A DNA stretch of 48,034 nucleotides from JBGPHT01 sp041484525 (lineage in GTDB: Bacteria > Acidobacteriota > Terriglobia > Bryobacterales > Bryobacteraceae): positions 1-48,034 of the forward strand of contig JBGPHT010000047.1 in assembly GCA_041484525.1 (NCBI GenBank), written 5' to 3'. Shown one piece after another: positions 1-6,393 of this stretch. Positions within the stretch are counted from its first letter, which is position 1. Each line of letters starts with the position of its first letter. The position numbers and the translations under genes are program-made. The notes under the pieces were generated by a model. It had not been told where the DNA came from and searched no databases. It was given only the letters and a program-made list of their open reading frames with translations.

Positions 1-1198
1 CGAGGAAGCCGTAAGAGGCAATGCAGAGCGTAGCGTGGTGATGGAATCCTCGCCAGCCGCGGCCTTCATAGTGCCCCAGTCCCAGTTCCTGCTTCAGTTC
101 TTCGTAGTCGCGCTCGATGATCCAACGGTGTTTGGCTAATCTCACCAGCGCGGTCAGTCGTGCCTGGGCCGACAGAGTAGACAGCCAGTATTTGGTGGGT
201 TCCGCTTCACCCGGGGGCCATTCCATTAACAACCATTCCTCCGGGTACGGCTCGCTCCGTTTCTGATCCCGGTGCGCGGGGCGGACCCGAACGGCCGCAA
301 AACGCGATTTCAGTTTGTGTTTGGTTCCTGGCCTCCAGGTAACGGTTTTCCATGCCTGGGCTGGCAACGAAAGCGCCAGTTCTTTTACCGAAACCGGCTG
401 CTGCTCCGCATCCCGGTGTAATCTGGTTGGCGGACGCCCCCTGCCCTTCCCCCGTGGTTTCGGTCGCGGCGCTTCACCGGGCTGCCACACCGTCATGTTC
501 TCGTGAACGCCAACCGCATACTGCAATTCCAGTTCGGTGATCCCTTCCCGAAACCGAGTCTCATTGCCGTAGGCGGAGTCCGCTAAAACCGGCGCCGGTG
601 GTACCCCTTGTTCTACCGCTTGGCGAATTTGCGCGAGCGCCATCGCCGGCTTGGTTTGAAAACTAATCTCTTCGGGAACACCAGTGGCCTTACGCCGTTC
701 CCGGTCGCTGGTCCAACTCTCCGGCAGGTATAGACGCCACGCGATGGGAAGACTGGCGTGATGGGTCGCAACCGGCAAACTCACCGCCACCCGGCAGTTG
801 TCCTGCTTGCCCACCTGTCCACAGTACTGACGCGCCACCCCGGCCGAATGCGTTCCTTTCTTCGGGAAGCCGGTGTCATCCACGATCCAGGCCGTCACCG
901 GTCCGTTCCGTTTCATCACCGTGAGAACATGCTCCCGCACGTTTTCCAGAACGGCTTCGTCGCTCCAGGGAGAATCCGCCACCAAATGATGCAGCGACTG
1001 GTGCGTGCGCCGGACATTATCGGGAGCCATACGCGCAGCCATGGGTTCGACACTCTTGCGCTCCCCCGGAAGCAGCAGTCCGGCACAGTAAGCTTTCCAC
1101 GGAGCGCCACGATCAGCGTGCCCCGCGGCTTTCGCCAAGCCATCCGTGTATGCCGCAAAGCGCTTTTCCTGTGGGCTTGGTGCGAAACAATGTCCCAT
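1..1198 (-). CDS. IS701-family DDE transposase, C-terminus cut by window edge
   Basis: Reading the minus strand from ATG at 1198 gives 399 uninterrupted codons running off the left edge. The protein has the IS701 layout: an N-terminal region with ERKSVEPMAAR (about residues 46-56), the first catalytic Asp in WIVDDTGFPKKG (104-115), the conserved VARQYCGQVGKQDNC (121-135), the second Asp in VLADSAYG (204-211), and the Glu region ERDYEELKQELGLGHYEGR (362-380). Family members are usually about 400-450 residues, so only a short tail is missing. No frameshift is seen, so the element may still be active. The start sits almost at the boundary with unrelated plus-strand coding sequence, so the 5' leader of the IS is very short or trimmed. 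Confidence 0.95.
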   Translation of the reverse strand, partial: MGHCFAPSPQEKRFAAYTDGLAKAAGHADRGAPWKAYCAGLLLPGERKSVEPMAARMAPDNVRRTHQSLHHLVADSPWSDEAVLENVREHVLTVMKRNGPVTAWIVDDTGFPKKGTHSAGVARQYCGQVGKQDNCRVAVSLPVATHHASLPIAWRLYLPESWTSDRERRKATGVPEEISFQTKPAMALAQIRQAVEQGVPPAPVLADSAYGNETRFREGITELELQYAVGVHENMTVWQPGEAPRPKPRGKGRGRPPTRLHRDAEQQPVSVKELALSLPAQAWKTVTWRPGTKHKLKSRFAAVRVRPAHRDQKRSEPYPEEWLLMEWPPGEAEPTKYWLSTLSAQARLTALVRLAKHRWIIERDYEELKQELGLGHYEGRGWRGFHHHATLCIASYGFL

Positions 1199-1205
1199 AA
1201 ATTTG
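1..1205 (-). mobile_element. IS701-type insertion sequence, partial
   Basis: This is the element carrying the transposase that starts at 1198. Its right end must lie close to 1198-1206, because plus-strand coding sequence of another family begins about 1206. The left end is outside the window, so terminal inverted repeats and target duplication cannot be compared. Confidence 0.7.
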
Positions 1206-1364
1206 GTTTACGACGTAAAGATCATCCCGGAGGTTCAGGAAGGCCGAGAGAAGGAAACCTATTGGAAGAAATGCGGCGTTGGATTCCCCAACAAAGACGG
1301 TTCTTTCAACTTCAAGCTCGACCTGTTCCCGGCCGTCACTTTCAACGTGAAGGAGCGGCCATAG
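1203..1364 (+). pseudogene. Small plasmid/island-type conserved protein, 5' end probably lost to the IS
   Basis: The plus-strand frame from about 1206 encodes VYDVKIIPEV, then GVGFPNKDGSFNFKLDLFP, ending ...FNVKERP and a stop at 1362-1364. I recognise the pattern of a short conserved hypothetical family (an aromatic or Val-rich start, then G-V/A-A/G-F-P-x-K-D-G and LxLxLxPV) often found on plasmids and integrated islands; its function is unknown to me. The frame is open further upstream, but that part lies antisense to the transposase start. The native start codon is therefore probably missing; a TTG at 1203 is the only start-like codon nearby. Confidence 0.45.
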
Positions 1365-1389
1365 ATGCCGCAGAACCGGAGGCTTGTTC

Positions 1390-1536
1390 ATGGGCGAACC
1401 ATCAACGACGCTGATTTCCTACAGCGACCGCAAGCTGTCCCGCGAGGATCTTGCGCTTGTACCGTGCCCATCCGGCACCGCTACCGTGTCAGCAAACGAC
1501 GGGAGTTTTTCGGGACACCTCTTCCAGCGATTGTAA
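1390..1536 (+). pseudogene. Possible N-terminal fragment of a DUF932-like protein
   Basis: A 48-codon plus-strand frame starts with MGEPSTTLISYSDRKLSRED and continues ...LALVPCPSGTAT. The stretch L-S-R-E-D-L-A-L-V-P-x-P resembles the beginning of DUF932 (phage/plasmid-related) proteins, which are several hundred residues long. After TAT the resemblance stops and the frame ends at 1536, so at best this is a fragment. It follows the preceding island-type gene remnant by 26 bases, which fits a degraded mobile region. Weak call. Confidence 0.25.
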
Positions 1537-1539
1537 AGG

Positions 1540-1749
1540 TCAGTAAAGGTCATTGATGAAACCGTAAAACGCATGGAAACTTCCTATCGCAATAGCAAGT
1601 GAAACATGGCCGGCGATGCTGAGTTCCAAAACCCCTTCGCCGTCGGGCAGCGCCGCCGACCTGTAGTTCCCTCCAAACGGCGTTCTGGGATCTGTGCGCG
1701 CTGTCAGGTATGCAATTTCATCGTGTGAGATCGGCCTTATTTTGAGCGC
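1540..1749 (-). other. Open frame without a start codon, possible gene remnant
   Basis: The stretch 1537-1815 holds no standard gene. On the minus strand a frame of 69 codons is open between a TAG at 1752-1750 and a TGA at 1542-1540. It contains AYLTARTDPRTPFGGNYRSA and ...GVLELSIAGHVS. It looks protein-like, but has no ATG or GTG, and its only TTG lies deep inside. I do not recognise the family. It could be the 3' end of a truncated gene. Confidence 0.25.
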
Positions 1750-1815
1750 CTATACCTTGCCTGCCCCAATAACCAGGGCCGTCCCTCGAATTTCTTTTCA
1801 GTGCTCCTCGATCGC

Positions 1816-3183
1816 CTACCTCTCCACTTCCAACCCCGCCCGCACCCACGCATCGAATCCCCCTTGCACATTGATCGCCTGCTTGTAGCCTGCCGCCTGC
1901 AGCATACTGCACGCGATCGCGCTGCGGTATCCGCCCTTGCAGTGCACCGCGATAGCCCGGTCCACCGGCAGATCGCGCATGCTGTTCCGTAGTCGATCGA
2001 GCGGCCGTAGCGTCGCGCCGGGAAGGTGCCCGTCATTCCACTCGGCCTGCCGCCTCACGTCCAGCACCAGGATCCCGGGCATCTGCTGCTGCAATTCCGG
2101 AACCGGGATCTGCTGTGTCTGCTCGAGCGGCAGCCCGGCGCGCGCCCATCCCGTGATCCCGCCCTCAAGAGCGCCCGCGACGCGCTCGATACCGACACGC
2201 GCCAGCCGCAGCCGCGCCTCCTCCGCTTCTTTGGGCTCATCCGATACCAGGATCAACTCGCGATCCAGTCCGAGAATTGCGCCCGCCCACGACGCGAATT
2301 GCCCTCCCAGGCCGATGTTGATCGAGCCGGGCACGTGCCCCGATCCGAAGGGCGTGGCGGCGCGCGTGTCGAGCACCGTGGCGCCGGCCTGCTGGCGGCG
2401 CAGAACCTCCGCGGGCGCGAGCGCGGCCAACGGCGGCAGACTGTCGAGCGCCACGGCGCCATGCCGGTTGACATCCACGTCTCGCTGAAAATACTCCGGA
2501 CGCGCCGGCAGATCGTGCGTCATCAACTCCACGAACTGATCGGCCGACATGGGCTGTAGAGCATAGTTCGCGGCGCGCTCGCGCCCGATGGTCGAGCTGC
2601 GGTCGGTGCCGATATTGCGGCCGCACATGGAGCCGGCGCCGTGCGCGGGGTAGACGGCCACGCCATCGGGAAGCGACAGCAGCTTGCGATGGAGGCTGTC
2701 GTAGAGCAGCCGCGCCAGGTCCTGCGGCGTGTGCGTGTCGGAAAGGTCGGGCCGGCCCACGTCGCCGATGAAGAGCGTATCGCCGGTGAGGACGGCCACC
2801 GGTTCCGCACCGCGATCGAGATCGGTAACCACCACGCTCACGCTCTCGAGTGTGTGCCCGGGCGTCTCCAGGAACCGCAGGCGGCATCGGCCGAATTCGA
2901 CCGTGTCGCCGTCGCGCACGGCGTGGTGTGGGAAGGTCGCGCCCGATCCCGCGCCCAGGTAGATTGCGGCGCCCGTGCGTTCGGCCAGCTCCTGATGGCC
3001 GGAAACGAAATCGGCGTGCAAATGGGTTTCAATAATGTGGGCGATCTTCAGGCCGTGCTGCCGCGCCGTTTCCAGGTAAATCTCGACGTCGCGTTGCGGA
3101 TCGACCACGGCTGCGACACCCTCCGATCCGATCAGGTAGGACGCGTGCGCCAGGCAGCCGAGATAGAACTGTTCGAAAATCAT
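1816..3183 (-). CDS. MBL-fold hydrolase with two rhodanese domains (persulfide dioxygenase-like)
   Basis: Predicted 455-residue cytosolic sulfur-metabolism enzyme. Residues about 1-210 are a metallo-beta-lactamase domain of the ETHE1-like type: THLHADFVSGH (H54, H56, D58), PGHT with H110, TGDTLFIGDVGRPDL with D135, and AHGAGS with H181. Residues about 255-355 form a first rhodanese-like domain whose active-site position reads VSDEPKE, with no cysteine, so it should be catalytically dead. Residues about 360-455 form a second rhodanese with VHCKGGYRS, giving the persulfide-forming C415. By family, the MBL part oxidises glutathione persulfide or a similar low-molecular-weight persulfide using non-haem iron, and the rhodanese part moves sulfane sulfur. 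No partner gene is adjacent. It starts at ATG 3183, divergent from the gene at 3298. Confidence 0.9.
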   Translation of the reverse strand: MIFEQFYLGCLAHASYLIGSEGVAAVVDPQRDVEIYLETARQHGLKIAHIIETHLHADFVSGHQELAERTGAAIYLGAGSGATFPHHAVRDGDTVEFGRCRLRFLETPGHTLESVSVVVTDLDRGAEPVAVLTGDTLFIGDVGRPDLSDTHTPQDLARLLYDSLHRKLLSLPDGVAVYPAHGAGSMCGRNIGTDRSSTIGRERAANYALQPMSADQFVELMTHDLPARPEYFQRDVDVNRHGAVALDSLPPLAALAPAEVLRRQQAGATVLDTRAATPFGSGHVPGSINIGLGGQFASWAGAILGLDRELILVSDEPKEAEEARLRLARVGIERVAGALEGGITGWARAGLPLEQTQQIPVPELQQQMPGILVLDVRRQAEWNDGHLPGATLRPLDRLRNSMRDLPVDRAIAVHCKGGYRSAIACSMLQAAGYKQAINVQGGFDAWVRAGLEVER

Positions 3184-3297
3184 AGTCCAATCGAAGGTTA
3201 TTTCCTAATGCGCCCGGAATGCAAGCCGGCCTCCCTGTGCGCCAAAGAATTGCATTCTTTTGGGGATATCCCGCGTATTGTCCTATAGAGGCCGATC

Positions 3298-4140
3298 ATG
3301 AGACTTCTGATCCTCGCCGCCGCTGCCCTGGTGGCAATCCACTCCGCGCTGGCCCAGATGCCGGACGTCGGGACCATCATGACCCGCGTGGCCATGAACC
3401 GGGCGAAGTCTCTGGAGGAACGCCGGAACTATGTGTACACGCAGAAACAACTTCTCCGCTTCGTCCGCGGCAACGGCAAGGTGGCCCGCGAGGAGCACCG
3501 CGAATACAGCGTCGCACCAGCCGGGCAGGGCGTCCAGAAGACGCTGGCGAAGTTCGACGGCAAGTACGAGCGCAAGGGCGCCTTCTTCACCTACGACGAA
3601 CCCGGCTACGCGTACAAGGAAGTCGATATCGATGGCGATCTCATCAACGACATGTCGCAGGACATGCTGGCAGACAACGAAGGGAAGGACGGAATCTCCC
3701 CCGACCTTTTCCCGCTGACCAGCCAGGAGCAGCTCAAATACAATTTCCGTCTGGTCAAAGCCGAAACCTATCGTGGATGCGACGTGTATCGGGTGGCGTT
3801 CGAGCCAAAGCCGCACTACGGCAACGATCACGGCAATTGGAAGGGCGAGGCCCTGATCGATGCGGCGGAATTTCAGCCGGTCCTGGTCACGACGAAGTTG
3901 GCGTGGGGCATGCCGCTGGCGGTCAAGACGCTGCTCGGCACCAATATCAAAGGGCTCGGCTTTTCCGTATCCTATGAGAAGTTCGCGGATGGTGTCTGGT
4001 TCCCCGTAAGTTACGGCGGGGAGTTCGACGTGCGGGCGGTGTTCTTCTACAAGCGGACCATGGCGATCTCGATGGTCAACACCGATTTTCGCCGCACCGA
4101 TGTGAAGAGCGAGATTGCTTACGCGACTGAGAACAAGTGA
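3298..4140 (+). CDS. Secreted protein of unknown function (outer-membrane lipoprotein-sorting-like)
   Basis: 280 residues with a clear N-terminal signal peptide (MRLLILAAAALVAIHSALAQ, probable cleavage after ALA). The rest is beta-rich and has no catalytic motif I can name; the layout (basic KxxxY early region, then GxYERKG, then many short strands) resembles acidobacterial proteins annotated as LolA/outer-membrane-lipoprotein-sorting-like. It is the first gene of a tightly packed unit: its TGA overlaps the GTG start of the sigma factor by four bases (GTGA at 4137-4140), so translation is probably coupled. An AGAGG sequence lies about 8 bases before the ATG. The intergenic region to the divergent sulfur enzyme is 114 bp. 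Confidence 0.8.
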   Translation: MRLLILAAAALVAIHSALAQMPDVGTIMTRVAMNRAKSLEERRNYVYTQKQLLRFVRGNGKVAREEHREYSVAPAGQGVQKTLAKFDGKYERKGAFFTYDEPGYAYKEVDIDGDLINDMSQDMLADNEGKDGISPDLFPLTSQEQLKYNFRLVKAETYRGCDVYRVAFEPKPHYGNDHGNWKGEALIDAAEFQPVLVTTKLAWGMPLAVKTLLGTNIKGLGFSVSYEKFADGVWFPVSYGGEFDVRAVFFYKRTMAISMVNTDFRRTDVKSEIAYATENK

Positions 4141-4658
4141 TTGCGGCATTGAGGGTGGAGCAGACCGGGTGCGAGTTCGACGAACTGGTGCGCGAACACC
4201 AGTCGATGGTCTTCAGCCTGGCCTGTCACTTTCTGCACGATCGCGAGGCGGCCGAAGAAGTGGGGCAGGAGGTCTTCATGAGCCTGCATCGCAACCTGGC
4301 GACGATCCAATCGCCTGCGCATGCCGCCTTCTGGCTGAAGAAGGTGGCGGTGCAGCGCTCGATCGACGAAGCGCGCCGGCGCAAGCGAAGGCCGCAGGTG
4401 TCTTTGGAACAGGTGGCGGAACCGGCCTCGTCGCCGGCTCAGGGAGATCCAATGCTGGGTGAGACACTGCGGCGGCTGATAGCAACGCTGCCGGAGGCCC
4501 CCAGAGCGGTGGTTATTCTGCGGTATCAGGAAGACCTGGACCCGTCGGAAATCGCCGGGATTCTATCGATGCCCGTCGGGACGGTGAAAAGCCATTTGCA
4601 GCGCTCGCTGACGCTGCTGCGCGAAAAACTGATCCGGCGGGGTGTGGGAGAAGCGTGA
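4137..4658 (+). CDS. RNA polymerase sigma factor, ECF subfamily
   Basis: 173 residues, the usual size of an ECF sigma factor. Region 2 is visible at about 12-55 (FDELVREHQSMVFSLACHFL, then AAEEVGQEVFMSLHRN), and region 4 at about 105-165 (LPEAPRAVVILRYQEDLDPS, then GTVKSHLQRSLTLLREKL). It directs RNA polymerase to a small regulon. GTG at 4137 is chosen as start because it overlaps the preceding stop codon and gives full region 2. The next gene, a small membrane-anchored protein, starts one base after its stop, which is the usual place of an anti-sigma factor. Confidence 0.93.
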   Translation: MIAALRVEQTGCEFDELVREHQSMVFSLACHFLHDREAAEEVGQEVFMSLHRNLATIQSPAHAAFWLKKVAVQRSIDEARRRKRRPQVSLEQVAEPASSPAQGDPMLGETLRRLIATLPEAPRAVVILRYQEDLDPSEIAGILSMPVGTVKSHLQRSLTLLREKLIRRGVGEA

Positions 4659-4659
4659 A

Positions 4660-4938
4660 ATGGACTGGCTTGAACAGGAATTGAAAAGCGCGCTGGCGCG
4701 GAAAGAGCCGTCGCCGGGTTTTTCCGCGAGGGTGTCGACCGCGGCCAGGCGCCCGCGCATCGTGGCTTGGCCGCGGTGGATGGCGGCGGCCGCGGCGGTG
4801 ATCCTGATCGCCGGCGGCGCGGCCGGATACCGGCAATACCAGGGCATGGTGGCCAAGGAGAAGGTGATGCTCGCGATGCGGATTGCATCCGGCAAGCTGA
4901 ACCGTATCCAGGAGCAGGTGATGCAGGTGTCGAGATGA
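4660..4938 (+). CDS. Small membrane-anchored protein, putative anti-sigma factor
   Basis: 92 residues: a cytoplasmic N-terminus of about 40 residues (MDWLEQELKSALARKEPSPGF...), one transmembrane helix at about 43-60 (WMAAAAAVILIAGGAAGY), and a short outer segment. There is no zinc-finger HxxxCxxC motif. The position immediately after an ECF sigma gene suggests an anti-sigma role, but this is inferred from context only. An in-frame GTG at 4642 would overlap the sigma gene; ATG 4660, just after the sigma stop, is preferred. Its stop overlaps the next start (ATGA at 4935-4938). Confidence 0.75.
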   Translation: MDWLEQELKSALARKEPSPGFSARVSTAARRPRIVAWPRWMAAAAAVILIAGGAAGYRQYQGMVAKEKVMLAMRIASGKLNRIQEQVMQVSR

Positions 4939-5444
4939 GACGCTTCACGCTGGTTGCCGTGTGCGCGACGGCGCTCTACGCGCAGCAGTTCAAGTTCAAC
5001 CTCGACCACCTGGCCGCCAAGGCTTCGGATACCGTGGACCTTTCGCTGAACGGGTCCACCCTGCAGTTCGCCGCGAAGTTTTTCAGCGGCAAGGATCCGG
5101 ATGAGGCCAAGGTCAAGAAGCTGATCTCGAGCATTGAAGGCATCTATATCAAGAGCTTCGAATTCAAGAAGGACGGATCGTGGTCGCCGGCCGACCTGGA
5201 CTCAGTGCGCAACCAGTTGCGCGCGCCCGAGTGGTCGCGGATTGTGGGTGTTAAGGGCGGAGAAGGCGCGGAAAACGCCGAAGTCTACCTGCGCAACGAG
5301 AAGGGCAAGGTGACCGGAGTGGCGATTCTGTACAGCGAGCCCAGGGAGCTGACGGTGGTGAATATCATGGGTCCGATCGACCTCGAACAACTGGCGGCGC
5401 TGAGCGGACACTTCGGCGTTCCCAAGGTCAAGCTACCGAAATGA
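4935..5444 (+). CDS. Secreted DUF4252 domain protein
   Basis: 169 residues with a short signal peptide (MRRFTLVAVCATALYAQQ). The remainder fits DUF4252: a hydrophobic stretch, KxxLISSIEGIYIKSFEF at about 55-75, a WxxIVGVKG segment, and the ending TVVNIMGPIDLEQLAALSGH. The molecular function of DUF4252 is not known. It is the last gene of the unit starting at 3298 and is translationally coupled to the small membrane protein. DUF4252 proteins commonly sit beside ECF sigma/anti-sigma pairs, so this may be a target or a sensor of that system. Confidence 0.85.
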   Translation: MRRFTLVAVCATALYAQQFKFNLDHLAAKASDTVDLSLNGSTLQFAAKFFSGKDPDEAKVKKLISSIEGIYIKSFEFKKDGSWSPADLDSVRNQLRAPEWSRIVGVKGGEGAENAEVYLRNEKGKVTGVAILYSEPRELTVVNIMGPIDLEQLAALSGHFGVPKVKLPK

Positions 5445-5615
5445 GTGGTAGTGGTTCAGTTTGAAGTTCTCGCCACCTTGGATTCGTACCCCTTCGATCA
5501 AGTTCAGATTCCTGATCCCCGCGCTCTTAATAGAACCGGCCTTCAGCATTTGAGCACACATCATGTCAGCTTCATCCAATTCTGAGATAGGATCTACCAG
5601 GATTTCATCCTTCAC
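5433..5615 (-). CDS. Small ORF of uncertain reality
   Basis: The minus strand encodes 60 residues (MKDEILVDPISELDEADMMC..., ending ...NHYHSFR) from ATG 5615, in the 236-bp gap between the DUF4252 gene and the orphan pair. The composition is protein-like and the DNA is less GC-rich than the flanks, like the following orphan genes. It has no recognisable domain, and its end overlaps the last bases of the DUF4252 gene. It may be a remnant rather than a gene. Confidence 0.25.
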   Translation of the reverse strand: MKDEILVDPISELDEADMMCAQMLKAGSIKSAGIRNLNLIEGVRIQGGENFKLNHYHSFR

Positions 5616-5760
5616 TTAGCTGGTCAAGGACCATGTTCACGGCACTATGCTTTCGTAATTTGCAGAGTCTCACGAATGATTGGGTCCCGCCGATATCATG
5701 GCTCGTACTAGCAAAGAAATGTCTAGACATGGTACGATTTATCACACAGGAGAAAATGGA

Positions 5761-6045
5761 ATGGCGTTGCTGAAGAATGTTGAAAAACGCGTCTGGGACA
5801 TTGAACAATTCGATGTCACCATAAGGCATGCTGACGGACGGGACATGCGAGGGGACCGGAATGGAGTGCCCATGTACAACTACGACCGAATGGCCAAAAA
5901 CTCGATGACAGTCGCGGATTGGAAAGGTCAGCGTTTTAACCCTCAATATCCCGGATTCACAGTAGACGTTTTGGATGGGAATGGTCAGTCGGTGGCTGGC
6001 AACACCCTTCTTTCAAACGTTCGAGATTCCTACGCCGACGACTAA
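5761..6045 (+). CDS. Orphan 94-residue protein
   Basis: The start at 5761 (MALLKNVEKRVWDIEQFDVT...) is favoured over upstream in-frame ATGs at 5680 and 5698 because a good ribosome-binding site, AGGAG at 5748-5752, lies 8 bases before it. The protein is hydrophilic, with no signal peptide and no membrane segment, and contains repeated D-G-R/D-G-N turns (HADGRDMRGDRNG, VLDGNGQS). I do not recognise a family. The DNA is clearly less GC-rich than the neighbouring genes, suggesting acquisition by transfer. The next gene starts 13 bases downstream and encodes a protein of the same length. Confidence 0.6.
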   Translation: MALLKNVEKRVWDIEQFDVTIRHADGRDMRGDRNGVPMYNYDRMAKNSMTVADWKGQRFNPQYPGFTVDVLDGNGQSVAGNTLLSNVRDSYADD

Positions 6046-6058
6046 ACCGTGACGCTCT

Positions 6059-6343
6059 ATGACCGCAAAGAACCTTCCCAAATACAAGAAATTCGATGTC
6101 AGCCTTCCAACTGGCGATTTGACTTTATACGCTGGTCAAAAGGTGCTCTCCGCGCTTGAGGAGGTCACGACAGAAATGACGCTTTACGAGGGTGTCAGGC
6201 TTGCTGAGGTAATGAAGGCCGTTTATGAACAGGGATTAAAGGACGGGCGGAGAGACATTATCGAGCAGTTCGATCAAATTAAAGGAAAGGCAAAATACCT
6301 TCCGCCCGGCAGGCCGAAGAAGGTGCGACGGAACTCAAACTGA
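6059..6343 (+). CDS. Orphan 94-residue protein with basic C-terminus
   Basis: MTAKNLPKYKKFDVSLPTGD begins the protein. The middle is helical (LEEVTTEMTLYEGVRLAEVM, KAVYEQGLKDGRRDIIEQFD) and the end is strongly basic (GRPKKVRRNSN). It is probably co-transcribed with the preceding orphan gene (13-base gap). No domain is recognised; a nucleic-acid-binding or antitoxin-like role is conceivable from the basic tail but unsupported. The base composition is low in GC like its partner. After it, 50 bases separate it from the convergent protease gene. Confidence 0.6.
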   Translation: MTAKNLPKYKKFDVSLPTGDLTLYAGQKVLSALEEVTTEMTLYEGVRLAEVMKAVYEQGLKDGRRDIIEQFDQIKGKAKYLPPGRPKKVRRNSN

Positions 6344-6393
6344 TCCGCTAATGTACAACTACCCGGGTAAATAATTACTCACCAGCCTCTATC

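Noticed and set aside
1365..1556. 63-codon plus-strand frame starting MPQNRR
   Set aside because: Arg-rich shadow composition; the alternative frame 1390-1536 is more protein-like, though itself weak.
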